Below, in pieces: positions 8,098 through 17,949 of a DNA stretch of 64,000 nt. Every line of letters begins with the position of its first letter. The first letter of the stretch is position 1. The notes beneath the pieces were generated by a model that had not been told where the DNA came from, made no database searches, and saw nothing but the letters and a program-made list of their open reading frames with translations. This stretch comes from CAYUAI01 sp964442745 (GTDB lineage Bacteria; Pseudomonadota; Gammaproteobacteria; S012-40), in NCBI GenBank assembly GCA_964442745.1, contig CAYUAI010000004.1:60835-124834 (forward strand), read 5' to 3'. A program made the position numbers and the translations under genes.

Positions 8098-9666
8098 CTG
8101 AGTAAACATCTATTAAAATCGGCCGCCGTGGTCAGTGCTATGACCCTGCTATCCCGAATCTTAGGCTTCATACGCGACATGGTTCTTGCGCGAATTTTTG
8201 GCGTTGATGGCAGCACAGATGCATTTTTTTTAGCCTTTAAAATTCCTAACTTCCTACGACGCTTATTTGCCGAAGGCGCTTTTTCTCAAGCCTTTGTCCC
8301 GGTGTTATCCGAATACAAAGAAAAAAAATCCGCTGAAGATTTAACCGAGCTGGTCGATCGAGTCGCCGGCACCCTTGGTGTGATTCTGTTCGTTGTCACC
8401 CTCATTGGCGTTATCGCGGCCCCAATACTGATCATGGTTTTTGGACCTGGCTTTGCGAGTGACCCAGAAAAGCACCAACTCGCCAGCGACATGCTACGCT
8501 TTACCTTCCCCTATCTGCTGTTTATTGCCATGACAGCGTTTGCTGGTAGTATTTTAAACAGTTTTAATCAATTTGCCGTGCCTGCATTTACCCCAGTGCT
8601 GTTAAATCTCAGCCTGATTGGTATGGCACTGTGGGTCGCTCCCTTACTTGATACCCCGATCATGGCGTTAGCTTGGGGTGTGTTTTTTGCGGGGCTCGTC
8701 CAACTGCTATTTCAACTGCCGTTTTTACATCGCATAAATTTATTGCCACGACCCAAATGGGGATGGCGATTTGCCGGGGTACAGCGTATCGTTCAATTGA
8801 TGTTACCCGCGATCTTTGGCTCATCCGTGGCTCAGATTAATTTATTGCTCGACACGGTTATTGCTTCTTTTTTAGTCGCCGGCAGTATCAGCTGGCTCTA
8901 CTATGCTGACCGACTCGTTGAATTTCCGTTAGGTATTTTCGGCATCGCCTTAGCCACGGTGATCTTGCCTCATTTATCCAAAACCCATGCACAAGCGGCC
9001 CCTGAAAAATTTTCAGCCACGCTGGACTGGGCATTACGCTTAACCGTTGTCGCAGGCATCCCGGCCACGCTTGGCTTATTTATCTTGGCAAAACCCATGT
9101 TAACCACGCTATTTTATGGCGGAAAATTTACGGTACACGACATTGATATGGCCAGCCTCAGTTTAATGGCTTACGCCACCGGACTGATGGGATTTATCTT
9201 GGTGAAAGTCCTCGTCCCAGGGTTTTATGCCCGTCAAGACACCAAAACCCCGGTGCGTATCGGCATTATTGCCCTGGTCAGCAATATGGTGTTAAACCTA
9301 CTTTTTGTGGCGCCGTTAGTCATCTTTGATTTTCCAGGCCCGCATATGGGGCTAGCATTAGCCACCGCCTGCTCTGCCTTCATTAATGCCGCCTTGCTGT
9401 TGACTGCATTAAAGAAAAAGCATATTTACCAGCCAGCCCCTGGCTGGACAAAACTGTTACTGCGCGTTTTCATGGCAAATACTATAATGGGCTTAATTCT
9501 TTGGTTTGGCGCCGAACCCTTAACCGTGTGGACCCAGTGGGAAACCGGACTCCGGGCACTGCATCTCATGAAATGGATTGCGATCGGTGCGGCCAGCTAT
9601 TTCATTTGCTTAACTATTTCGGGACTTAAGCTACGCGGTTTGCTCGTGAACACCGCCGCCAAATAA
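8098..9666 (+). CDS. murJ: Lipid II flippase MurJ, probable CTG start
   Basis: This polytopic MVF-family protein (about 14 hydrophobic segments) flips lipid II for peptidoglycan synthesis. Conserved sequence such as MTLLSRILGFIRDMVLARIFG is present near the N terminus. A GTG occurs at 8128, but the codons before it encode SKHLLKSAAVV, which matches the conserved MurJ N terminus, so translation must begin earlier. No ATG, GTG or TTG occurs between the in-frame stop at 8062 and 8128. CTG at 8098 lies 7 bases after GAGGA (8086-8090) and is the best candidate, giving 522 residues. ATT at 8092 is the only rival. A sequencing error cannot be excluded. ribF follows after 15 bases. Confidence 0.93.
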   Translation: MSKHLLKSAAVVSAMTLLSRILGFIRDMVLARIFGVDGSTDAFFLAFKIPNFLRRLFAEGAFSQAFVPVLSEYKEKKSAEDLTELVDRVAGTLGVILFVVTLIGVIAAPILIMVFGPGFASDPEKHQLASDMLRFTFPYLLFIAMTAFAGSILNSFNQFAVPAFTPVLLNLSLIGMALWVAPLLDTPIMALAWGVFFAGLVQLLFQLPFLHRINLLPRPKWGWRFAGVQRIVQLMLPAIFGSSVAQINLLLDTVIASFLVAGSISWLYYADRLVEFPLGIFGIALATVILPHLSKTHAQAAPEKFSATLDWALRLTVVAGIPATLGLFILAKPMLTTLFYGGKFTVHDIDMASLSLMAYATGLMGFILVKVLVPGFYARQDTKTPVRIGIIALVSNMVLNLLFVAPLVIFDFPGPHMGLALATACSAFINAALLLTALKKKHIYQPAPGWTKLLLRVFMANTIMGLILWFGAEPLTVWTQWETGLRALHLMKWIAIGAASYFICLTISGLKLRGLLVNTAAK

Positions 9667-9681
9667 AACGTTATTGCCGAC

Positions 9682-10635
9682 ATGAAAACAACGATGAAAA
9701 TTATTCGGGGGGTTCACAACTTAACCTCGGTGTCTCATGGCTGCGTGGCCACCATCGGTAATTTCGATGGCGTTCATTTAGGCCACCAACAAATATTCGC
9801 GCATTTAAAAAAGCAAGCGACGCAACTCGCCTTACCCAGTCTCGTGATCACCTTCGAACCCCACCCCTTTGAGTTTTTTCAATCCAGCGCGGCGCCCTCT
9901 CGATTGACCTGTTTTCGAGAGAAAATGACATTATTTGCGAAACAAGGGATACATCGAGTGCTTTGCATCCCCTTTAATGCGGCCTTTGCTAACCTGACCG
10001 CTGCCTTATTTATCGAACAAATTTTAGTCAAAAAACTTGGCGTCAAGTGGCTGGTGGTAGGCGATGACTTTCGTTTTGGAAAAAAACGTCAAGGTGACTT
10101 TCATATGCTCAGCCAGGCAGGAATGAAATACCACTTCAGGGTGGAGGATACTCCAACGCTGATGCGCCGCCATGAGCGCGTTAGCAGCACACGAGTACGT
10201 TATGCGCTAGCACATCATGATCTCGCCCTAGCCACCACCCTACTCGGTCATCCGTATTTTATCATTGGCCGAATTGTCCACGGTGACAAGCGAGGACGCT
10301 TGCTCGGTTTTCCTACCGCCAATATTCCCTTGTCTCGTAAGACATGTGCAATCCGTGGCGTTTTTGCCGTCACCATCACCGGTATTGATCATCAAACCTA
10401 TCAGGGGGTTGCCAATATCGGCAAGCGACCCACCCTAGGCGACGGGCAAAAAATGATCACCGAAGTCCATTTATTTCACTTCAACCGTGAAATTTATGGT
10501 CAGTCGATCCAGGTCAATTTTCTCAAACAGATTCGTCAAGAAAAACAATTTACATCACTTGAACAACTTCAAGCACAAATATGTCATGATATTGATATTG
10601 CCAAAGATTTTTTCGACACCGATATTGAAAAATAA
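9682..10635 (+). CDS. ribF: Bifunctional riboflavin kinase / FMN adenylyltransferase
   Basis: The 317-residue protein makes FMN and FAD from riboflavin. The N-terminal adenylyltransferase part has TIGNFDGVHLGHQ and VGDDFRFGKKRQGD; the C-terminal kinase has GDKRGRLLGFPTANI and VANIGKRPTLGDG. A second in-frame ATG at 9694 (MKIIRGVHNL) aligns better with homologues, and neither start has a clear ribosome-binding site. It lies in the conserved murJ-ribF-ileS-lspA block. Confidence 0.95.
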   Translation: MKTTMKIIRGVHNLTSVSHGCVATIGNFDGVHLGHQQIFAHLKKQATQLALPSLVITFEPHPFEFFQSSAAPSRLTCFREKMTLFAKQGIHRVLCIPFNAAFANLTAALFIEQILVKKLGVKWLVVGDDFRFGKKRQGDFHMLSQAGMKYHFRVEDTPTLMRRHERVSSTRVRYALAHHDLALATTLLGHPYFIIGRIVHGDKRGRLLGFPTANIPLSRKTCAIRGVFAVTITGIDHQTYQGVANIGKRPTLGDGQKMITEVHLFHFNREIYGQSIQVNFLKQIRQEKQFTSLEQLQAQICHDIDIAKDFFDTDIEK

Positions 10636-10697
10636 TCACCATGAGGAGCCCCCCCCTCCCATGATCTATTTATGTATTTGCAAGGAATTTAGGATCA

Positions 10698-13529
10698 GTG
10701 AAAAGTTATAAAGCCACCTTAAACCTCCCCCACACTGGCTTTCCCATGAAAGCGAATTTAGCGAATCGTGAACCTCAATGGCTTAAAAAATGGGAGGATA
10801 TGCAATTATATCAGCATATCCGAGAGACATGCGCTGATCGACCAAAATTCATCCTCCATGACGGCCCACCTTACGCCAATGGTGATATTCATATCGGTCA
10901 TGCCGTGAACAAAATACTCAAAGACATCATTGTTAAGTCCAAAACATTGAATGGCTTCAATGCTCCCTATGTGCCGGGATGGGATTGCCATGGCCTGCCC
11001 ATTGAATTACAAGTTGAGAAAAAAATTGGCAAAGCCAATGTCAAAGTTGATGCCAATACCTTTCGAAAAGCCTGTCGCGATTACGCCCATCAGCAAGTCG
11101 ATAAACAAATGAAAGATTTTATTCGTTTAGGTGTTTTTGGTGACTGGCAAAACCCGTATTTAACCATGGACTACAAGACCGAAGCCGACACCCTACGTGC
11201 CCTGGGAAAAATCATTGAAAACGGGCATCTGCACAAAGGTTTTAAACCCGTACACTGGTGTACCGACTGCGGTTCTGCCTTAGCTGAAGCCGAAGTTGAG
11301 TATGAAAACAAGCGTTCCTTAGCCATTGATGTCAGGTTCAGCGTCCTTGATGATGATACCTTATTAGCCCGTTGCCAACATAATGAAAAACAACATGGCA
11401 GCGGCCCCATTTCGGTACTCATTTGGACCACAACCCCGTGGACCTTACCCGCGAATCAAGCGGTCGCCTTAAACCCCGAATTAGATTATGCCATCGTCGA
11501 AGTGGACGGCGAACATGGCCACGAACGCTTAGTCATCGCCGAGTCGCTCATCAAAGATTGCATGGTCAGGTTCAACATTGACAAGCACCGCGTGGTAGCT
11601 TATTGCCAAGGTCAACAGCTTGAAGGGCTCAAATTACAACATCCATTTTATGATCGCGAAGTCCCCATTATCCTGGGCCAACATGTCACCACCGAGGCCG
11701 GTACCGGTGCGGTGCATACCGCCCCCGGCCATGGTCAAGATGACTATGTGGTCGGCGCCCGCTATCATTTACCCATCGATAACCCCGTCGGCCCTAATGG
11801 TACCTTCGTACCCGGTACCCAATTTTTTGAGGGACAGCATGTTTTTAATGCCAACGAACACGTCATCGAAGTACTGAAAGCCAATGGTAAATTAGTCCAT
11901 GCCGAGGCATTGCAACACAGCTATCCCCATTGCTGGCGGCATAAAACACCGATCATTTTCCGCGCCACGCCGCAATGGTTTATTAGTATGGAGCAAAACG
12001 GGCTGCGCCAAACCGCACTGGAAAGCATTGATGCGATCCACTGGATACCAGAATGGGGGAAGGCACGCATTGACAGCATGATTAAAAATCGGCCCGACTG
12101 GTGTATCTCAAGACAACGCACTTGGGGAGTTCCCATTCCACTCTTCATCCACAAGGACTCGAATGAATGGCACCCCAATACCCTGATGCTTATTGAGCAA
12201 GTCGCTTTAAAAGTGGAACAACACGGTATTGAGGCTTGGTTTAATGCCGATCCCAGCGAGTTTCTGGGGGATGAAAGCGACTCATACCGCAAACTTGACG
12301 ATACCTTAGACGTTTGGTTTGATTCGGGCGTTACCCATTTCAGCATATTGAAAACACGCCCCGAATTAGCAGCAGCTGACTTATACCTGGAAGGTTCTGA
12401 CCAACATCGTGGCTGGTTTCAATCTTCACTATTAACCTCCCTCGCCATCGACCAACAAGCCCCTTACAAAAGTGTATTAACTCACGGTTTTACGGTGGAT
12501 ACCAAAGGCAAAAAAATGTCTAAATCCATGGGCAATGCTATCCCACCACAAAAAATTGTGAACGCTCTCGGCGCCGATGTGTTACGACTTTGGGTCAGTG
12601 CCACTGACTATAGCGGAGAGATAACCGTCTCTGACGAAAATTTCAAACAAACATCGGAAGCCTATCGCCGACTACGCAACACCAGTCGATTTTTGCTGGC
12701 GAATCTCAATGGTTTCGATCCTGAGCAGCATCAATTGCCCTACAGTGAGCTGCTAGCTTTAGATCAATGGATTGTACAACGTGCCGCACAACTGCAAAAT
12801 GAATTAATCACGGATTATGAAAATTATGAATTTCATTATATCTATCAAAAGCTACATAATTTTTGCACGGTGGATCTCGGTGGGTTCTATCTAGATATTA
12901 TCAAAGATAGACAATATACCACTCAAGCCAATAGTATTGCCCGGCGCTCCGCCCAAACCGCACTGCACCATATTGCGGAAGCCTTTTGCCGTTGGATCGC
13001 CCCGATACTCAGTTTTACGGCAGAAGAAATCTGGCAGTATCTTCCTGGCACCAGAGACGCTTCGATTTTTCTCTCGACCTGGTATACGTTTCCCAGCATG
13101 AACGAGCACAGCAAACTCAATAATCATTTTTGGTTGCAAGTCATTGACGTTCGCCACGCCGTCAGCAAAGAATTGGAAAAGTTACGCGTCGCTGGAAGTA
13201 TCGGCTCCTCCTTGGATGCTGATGTGACTTTATATTGCGGCAAAGAAATACATGATCGCTTGGCATTATTAGAAAATGAATTGCGTTTTGTGTTGATCAC
13301 GTCCCACGCCAACATCAAAAATACTACTGAAATACCCAGTGCAGCAGTCCATGTCACATTGCAATCAGGTGATGAATTATGGATACAGGTGGCCCCCGCC
13401 TCGGCGGCTAAATGCGTGCGCTGTTGGCACCATCGAGAAGAGATAGGCACTCATGTTGAGCACCCTGAAATTTGTGCTCGCTGCATAGAAAATATCGTCT
13501 TCGACGGTGAATCAAGAAAATATGCTTGA
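10698..13529 (+). CDS. ileS: Isoleucyl-tRNA synthetase
   Basis: This class I synthetase of 943 residues (E. coli 938) charges tRNA-Ile. The HIGH motif appears as PPYANGDIHIGH, the KMSKS motif as KGKKMSKSMGN, and a C-terminal zinc finger as CVRCWHHREEIGTH followed by CARC. The editing (CP1) domain is present, with WTTTPWTLPANQAVALNP and GTGAVHTAPGHGQDDY. Translation starts at GTG 10698 after AGGA (10691) or AAGGAA (10682). It is followed by lspA as in E. coli. Confidence 0.97.
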   Translation: MKSYKATLNLPHTGFPMKANLANREPQWLKKWEDMQLYQHIRETCADRPKFILHDGPPYANGDIHIGHAVNKILKDIIVKSKTLNGFNAPYVPGWDCHGLPIELQVEKKIGKANVKVDANTFRKACRDYAHQQVDKQMKDFIRLGVFGDWQNPYLTMDYKTEADTLRALGKIIENGHLHKGFKPVHWCTDCGSALAEAEVEYENKRSLAIDVRFSVLDDDTLLARCQHNEKQHGSGPISVLIWTTTPWTLPANQAVALNPELDYAIVEVDGEHGHERLVIAESLIKDCMVRFNIDKHRVVAYCQGQQLEGLKLQHPFYDREVPIILGQHVTTEAGTGAVHTAPGHGQDDYVVGARYHLPIDNPVGPNGTFVPGTQFFEGQHVFNANEHVIEVLKANGKLVHAEALQHSYPHCWRHKTPIIFRATPQWFISMEQNGLRQTALESIDAIHWIPEWGKARIDSMIKNRPDWCISRQRTWGVPIPLFIHKDSNEWHPNTLMLIEQVALKVEQHGIEAWFNADPSEFLGDESDSYRKLDDTLDVWFDSGVTHFSILKTRPELAAADLYLEGSDQHRGWFQSSLLTSLAIDQQAPYKSVLTHGFTVDTKGKKMSKSMGNAIPPQKIVNALGADVLRLWVSATDYSGEITVSDENFKQTSEAYRRLRNTSRFLLANLNGFDPEQHQLPYSELLALDQWIVQRAAQLQNELITDYENYEFHYIYQKLHNFCTVDLGGFYLDIIKDRQYTTQANSIARRSAQTALHHIAEAFCRWIAPILSFTAEEIWQYLPGTRDASIFLSTWYTFPSMNEHSKLNNHFWLQVIDVRHAVSKELEKLRVAGSIGSSLDADVTLYCGKEIHDRLALLENELRFVLITSHANIKNTTEIPSAAVHVTLQSGDELWIQVAPASAAKCVRCWHHREEIGTHVEHPEICARCIENIVFDGESRKYA

Positions 13530-13576
13530 TCACTATCCCTAGATGAATATCTAAATTATAGAGAGAGCAAACATTT

Positions 13577-14050
13577 ATGTTACGTTGGTTAGTCTTGTCT
13601 GGCATCATCATTATTTTAGATCAAATTACCAAGTATTTTGCGAGTGCCTCATTCGAGTTGCATCAACCCCTACCCATCCTGCCTTTTTTAAATTTTACCT
13701 TGATGCATAATGAGGGGGCCGCGTTTAGCTTTCTCAGTGATGCCGGTGGCTGGCAACGATGGTTTCTTAGCATACTCGCATTATCTGTCAGCGTATTTAT
13801 TATTTTTTGGATACGAAAGCTACAACCCTACGAGCGCTGGCATGCGGTTTCCCTGGCACTTATTTTAGGTGGCGCATTAGGCAACGTCATTGATCGGATC
13901 CGTATCGGATATGTCGTTGACTTCATCGACGTTTATTATAAAAGCGCTCACTGGCCTGCATTTAATATTGCAGACTCAGCCATTACCGTTGGGGCAGGTA
14001 TTTTAATTTTTGTGGGCTTTATCAAAAAAGAAGAAGAACCCACAAAATGA
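13577..14050 (+). CDS. lspA: Lipoprotein signal peptidase
   Basis: The 157-residue inner-membrane aspartyl protease removes signal peptides from prolipoproteins. It has four hydrophobic segments, LDQITKYF near the N terminus, HNEGAAFSFLSDAGGWQRW, and the two catalytic aspartates in GNVIDRIRIGYVVDFID and FNIADSAI. It lies directly after ileS. The stop overlaps the next gene start in ATGA (14047-14050). Likely clients in this window include the lipoproteins at 37.3 and 49.8 kb. Confidence 0.96.
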   Translation: MLRWLVLSGIIIILDQITKYFASASFELHQPLPILPFLNFTLMHNEGAAFSFLSDAGGWQRWFLSILALSVSVFIIFWIRKLQPYERWHAVSLALILGGALGNVIDRIRIGYVVDFIDVYYKSAHWPAFNIADSAITVGAGILIFVGFIKKEEEPTK

Positions 14051-14988
14051 ACCCGCTGATCCATGTGGCCGTGGCGGTGATTAAAAACAAAAAAAATCAA
14101 TATCTCATCGCCAAGCGCCTGAAGCATGTTCATCAAGGGGGACAATGGGAATTCCCTGGAGGAAAAGTCGAAATCGGCGAAACGACACTTGGCGCATTGA
14201 CCAGAGAACTCCAAGAAGAAGTGGCGATTCAACTTCAAACGGCCCGCCCATTCATCCAGGTTAAACACCACTATGAGGATCGCTCGGTATTGTTAGATGT
14301 CTGGCTGGTTACCGAGTTTAGCGGTCAAGCCGAAGGGTGTGAAGGTCAAAGTATTGCGTGGCAGCCGATTGATGCACTCATCCCAGAAAAATTCCCACAA
14401 GCCAACTGGCCGATCATGAAGGCGATTCGCTTACCTAATTGTTATATGATCACCCAAGAAACAGAGGATATAACCCAGCTGCTAAACACATTGGAAGCGA
14501 ATTTCCAGAAAGGTATTCGATTGGTGCAATTGCGCATAAAAACGATGTCGAGTACAAAATATAGGGTATTGGCTAATCAAGTATTAGCACTTGCCCAGAC
14601 CTATCAGGCTAATATACTCACCAATAGTGATAACCCGCGCCCATTTGACGAGGCCTTATTTTCTGGCGTGCACTTAAGTCATCAATCGCTGTGGACACTC
14701 GCCCACCGGCCGCTCCCCCACCATCAGTGGGTAGCGGCCTCCTGCCATAGCGCCAAAGATTTAGTACGTGCGTGTCAAATCGGCGTGGATTTCGCGGTAT
14801 TATCCCCGGTACTGAAAACCGCCAGTCATCCGACGGCGGTTCCGTTGGGCTGGGGAAAATTTACCTCACTCGTCAAAAATACCAGCCTACCTATCTATGC
14901 CCTCGGTGGTTTGCAAACCGATCAACTCACCACCGCTTATCGCCATGGTGCCCAAGGCATTGCCGGCATTTCAACTTTTATGAGTTAA
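14047..14988 (+). CDS. Nudix hydrolase (MutT-like) fused to a ThiE-like domain
   Basis: The 313-residue protein has two domains. Residues 1-130 are a MutT-type Nudix domain with GGKVEIGETTLGALTRELQEE, which fits the Nudix box except that the terminal glycine position is alanine (EEVAI). Residues 135-313 resemble thiamine-phosphate synthase, with VQLRIK, ILTNS, GVHLSHQSL, VAASCHSAKDL, LSPVLKTASHP and YALGGL. Such fusions occur in many gammaproteobacteria and are usually annotated as 8-oxo-dGTP diphosphatase. Whether the second domain makes thiamine phosphate is doubtful. It overlaps lspA by 4 bases, and its stop overlaps the convergent response-regulator stop by 4 bases. Confidence 0.9.
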   Translation: MNPLIHVAVAVIKNKKNQYLIAKRLKHVHQGGQWEFPGGKVEIGETTLGALTRELQEEVAIQLQTARPFIQVKHHYEDRSVLLDVWLVTEFSGQAEGCEGQSIAWQPIDALIPEKFPQANWPIMKAIRLPNCYMITQETEDITQLLNTLEANFQKGIRLVQLRIKTMSSTKYRVLANQVLALAQTYQANILTNSDNPRPFDEALFSGVHLSHQSLWTLAHRPLPHHQWVAASCHSAKDLVRACQIGVDFAVLSPVLKTASHPTAVPLGWGKFTSLVKNTSLPIYALGGLQTDQLTTAYRHGAQGIAGISTFMS

Positions 14989-16178
14989 AGTAAAGTACCG
15001 GAAAAGTACAAACCAGCGGCACCCCCAGCAGCCACTCCCACAATCAGCATCAACACAGCCAACCATGCACGACTTGGTGCCGGTGCATTAGCAGCGACTT
15101 CCGCTAATTCCAATGCCTGTTGGTGCTGTACTTTAATTTGTTCAAGCGCCGTTTCCGCCTGTGATTGCGCTTGCTCAGCGGCCATTAATTGCTGTTCAAA
15201 TTTCGCTTTTATCTGTTCTAGGCTCACATCATAATCGGCAAGCGCTTGGCGGGCTTGTTGATGATGGCTTTCTGTCTGTGATTGCGTTTGCTCAGCGGCG
15301 GCTAATTGCTGCTCAAATTTCGCCTTCATCTGTTCCTGGCTTGCATTATGATCGGCCAGGGCTTGACTGGCTTGTTGCTGATGCGTTTCCGCTCGCTCAG
15401 CCCGCTTGTTGGCCTCATCTAAGCTTGTTTGCAATCGATTATTTTCTTGCTGAAGCAGCTCATAAGCCTGCTGATTCGCCAATCCTTGTTGTGCTTCGGT
15501 TTGAGCCATCGGCGGTTTCTGCTCTGCCACCTGGACGCGCTGCTGTAAAGTGCCCATTTCTGCTTGCAGGGTTTTATTTGCCTCAATCGCCGCGCTCCTC
15601 GCCACTTCAAGCTCAGCCAGTTTATTTGTTAATTGCGCCACCCGATCACGCAGGGTTTCTAATTCGACAACGACGGCTCGACTTGCCTCCATCGATTGTC
15701 CATCAACGGCAATCGCAGGTAAATCCTTATTCACCAGCGTATCACTTAATTGATCCTGCTGCACCATATGAGTCTCCGCCAGGGCTCGAAGTACGGCGGA
15801 TTTAAAGGGTTTACCAATTAAATCGGTCGCCCCTAATGACCGCACTTTTTGGTGCATTCCTTCACTATCATCATTACCAGTGATGACAATGAATGGAATG
15901 TCGCGAATGTGCGATACATCCGACTGACGAATACGCTCTAACAATCCAAAGCCATCTAATTTTGGCATGGATAAATCTGAAAACACAACTTGAATCGCGC
16001 TTTCCTCTTGTAATTTATTCCATCCCTCCTCTCCATCTACCGCTTCAATGACAGTATACTCTTTACTAAGGGCTTTTCTCATCGAGACACGCATAACACG
16101 AGAATCATCGACGATAAGAATAACGGGGTTCTCATTCGCCTGAAATGAGCCTAACTCAATAGATGAATCAGCGATCAC
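14985..16178 (-). CDS. Membrane-anchored response regulator with coiled-coil repeats
   Basis: The 397-residue protein starts with a receiver domain (about residues 17-136) with acidic pair D24/D25, phospho-acceptor D68 in VVFSDLSMPKLDG and K123 in GKPF. Residues 165-360 are a Gln/Glu/Ala-rich coiled coil containing two 39-residue tandem copies (15150-15386). A hydrophobic segment at about 372-393 ends the protein, so it looks tail-anchored with the receiver in the cytoplasm. There is no DNA-binding or enzyme domain. The frame extends to 16250, but GTG 16178 follows AGGAAGAAG and is the likely start. No kinase is adjacent and the function is unknown. Confidence 0.8.
   Translation of the reverse strand: MIADSSIELGSFQANENPVILIVDDSRVMRVSMRKALSKEYTVIEAVDGEEGWNKLQEESAIQVVFSDLSMPKLDGFGLLERIRQSDVSHIRDIPFIVITGNDDSEGMHQKVRSLGATDLIGKPFKSAVLRALAETHMVQQDQLSDTLVNKDLPAIAVDGQSMEASRAVVVELETLRDRVAQLTNKLAELEVARSAAIEANKTLQAEMGTLQQRVQVAEQKPPMAQTEAQQGLANQQAYELLQQENNRLQTSLDEANKRAERAETHQQQASQALADHNASQEQMKAKFEQQLAAAEQTQSQTESHHQQARQALADYDVSLEQIKAKFEQQLMAAEQAQSQAETALEQIKVQHQQALELAEVAANAPAPSRAWLAVLMLIVGVAAGGAAGLYFSGTLL
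15150..15386 (-). repeat. Two tandem 39-codon coding repeats
   Basis: Within the response regulator, the segment around QALADHNASQEQMKAKFEQQ is repeated as QALADYDVSLEQIKAKFEQQ, both followed by a similar AAEQ-Q-QS tail. The copies differ at several codons, so the duplication is not very recent. Confidence 0.75.
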
Positions 16179-16571
16179 AATCTTCTTCCTATTAATAGCC
16201 GGGTAACCTAGAAGACTATCCAAGTAGACTCGTGTAATTACCCATGACACAAATTGATTTTTGCTATAAATACTAGGGTTTCAATAAAAGTTTAAAGCAC
16301 CACACAAATGGCTTATCGAAAACCCCCCATACATGATTTCTTTCTACTTATTCGACAAATGACGGCCATTCTTTAACAGCCATCGCCCCGCTATCCCGCC
16401 CGTTGAATTGGTTTTTTATCGAGTAAAGAGGTATGCTAGATCGGTTCAGAGCGATGTTATGAGGACGTGATGAGCGGCATTAGGTTAATATGTAAAATTC
16501 AATTGAATGACACGACAAATGATACGCTCACTCGGCATCGCACCTTTAAGTTAATATTTTTAAAGCGAGAT
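16179..16571. other. Divergent intergenic region before miaB
   Basis: The 393 bases between the response regulator and miaB contain no recognised gene. An open frame in phase with miaB begins at 16467, but this extension is not conserved in MiaB. Promoters for both flanking genes are expected; none matches well enough to place. Confidence 0.4.
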
Positions 16572-17942
16572 ATGGTTAAGAAATTATTTATAAAAACATA
16601 CGGTTGCCAAATGAATGAGTATGACTCCTCAAAAATGGCAGACATCCTTAAAACCGCTTATGCCATCGAGCGTACCGACACCCCCGACGAAGCAGATATC
16701 GTATTGCTCAATACCTGTTCTATCCGCGAGAAAGCACAGGAAAAAGTCTTCTCTGAGCTTGGGCGCTGGAGAGAAATAAAAGAAAAAAAACCTCACATTA
16801 TCATTGGCGTTGGCGGTTGTGTGGCGAGCCAAGAAGGCGAAGCCATTCGGCGAAGAGCACCTTATGTCGATGTGGTCTTCGGCCCGCAAACACTGCACCG
16901 CTTACCCCAGTTAATCAGGCAAGTGCTTCTCCATCGTGCCCCCGTCATGGATATATCCTTTCCGGAAATTGAAAAATTCGACAACTTGCCCACACCTCAG
17001 GCAGAAGGACCCAGTGCCTTTGTCTCTATTATGGAGGGGTGTAGTAAATATTGTACATTTTGTGTCGTTCCCTACACGCGTGGTGAAGAAGTCAGCCGCC
17101 CGATGGATGACATTCTCACTGAAATTACCCAACTTGCCCAACAAGGCGTCAGGGAAGTCAATCTCTTAGGTCAAAACGTCAATGCCTACCGGGGAGCCGC
17201 CGAAGATGGCGATTGGGTGGATTTAGCGGTGTTAATGCACTATGTCGCGACCATCAACGGTATCGATCGCATTCGATTCACCACCTCCCACCCCGTAGAA
17301 ATGACGGACTCAATCACCAGTGCTTTTGCGGAACTCCCTGAATTAGTTAGCCATTTACACTTGCCCGTGCAAAGTGGTTCAGACCGCATCTTAAATTTAA
17401 TGAAACGCGGTCATACCGCCTTAGAATATAAGTCAAAAATCAAACAATTACGTCAGGCACGACCCAGTTTAAGTTTGTCATCGGACTTTATTATTGGATT
17501 TCCTGGTGAAACCGACGCAGATTTTCAAGCCACTCTGCAACTAATCGACGATATTGGCTTTGATCATTCATTCAGTTTTATTTACAGCCCTCGCCCTGGA
17601 ACCCCCGCAAGCAACTTACCTGACGATGTCACTGTCCAAATAAAAAAACAAAGGCTTGCACAATTACAACAAAAAATTAACCAAATGGCATCAGCCATTA
17701 GCCATCAGATGGTGGGTTCTGCACAAACCATACTGGTGGAAAAGCCATCACGCAAAACCCCTAATACACTGGCAGGTCGAACAGAAAACAATCGGGTCGT
17801 GAATTTTCATGGCCAAACCGACTTAATTGGACAATTTGTGAAAGTACAAATCACTGAAGCACTACCAAATTCACTGCGCGGTGTTATGATTCAACCATCG
17901 GATGAGCACCCACACATCCATTCGTCATTCAATTGGGCATAG
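16572..17942 (+). CDS. miaB: tRNA-2-methylthio-N6-dimethylallyladenosine synthase
   Basis: The 456-residue radical-SAM methylthiotransferase modifies A37 of tRNAs. The N-terminal domain supplies three cluster cysteines (KTYGCQMNEYDS, LLNTCSIREKA, VGGCVASQEG), the radical SAM domain has CSKYCTFC, and a C-terminal TRAM domain follows. I choose ATG 16572 (MVKKLFIKTYGCQMNE) since the family begins there. The GTG start of ybeZ lies 8 bases after the stop, and the ybeZ ribosome-binding site overlaps the miaB stop. It opens the miaB-ybeZ-ybeY-ybeX-lnt block. Confidence 0.96.
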   Translation: MVKKLFIKTYGCQMNEYDSSKMADILKTAYAIERTDTPDEADIVLLNTCSIREKAQEKVFSELGRWREIKEKKPHIIIGVGGCVASQEGEAIRRRAPYVDVVFGPQTLHRLPQLIRQVLLHRAPVMDISFPEIEKFDNLPTPQAEGPSAFVSIMEGCSKYCTFCVVPYTRGEEVSRPMDDILTEITQLAQQGVREVNLLGQNVNAYRGAAEDGDWVDLAVLMHYVATINGIDRIRFTTSHPVEMTDSITSAFAELPELVSHLHLPVQSGSDRILNLMKRGHTALEYKSKIKQLRQARPSLSLSSDFIIGFPGETDADFQATLQLIDDIGFDHSFSFIYSPRPGTPASNLPDDVTVQIKKQRLAQLQQKINQMASAISHQMVGSAQTILVEKPSRKTPNTLAGRTENNRVVNFHGQTDLIGQFVKVQITEALPNSLRGVMIQPSDEHPHIHSSFNWA

Positions 17943-17949
17943 GAATAAA

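Noticed and set aside
14047..14988. Functional thiamine-phosphate synthase with a TPP riboswitch
   Set aside because: No TPP aptamer is visible, and the gene is embedded after lspA as a Nudix fusion.
15161..15805. 214-codon plus-strand frame
   Set aside because: It is antisense to the coiled-coil repeats of the response regulator and reflects their codon bias.
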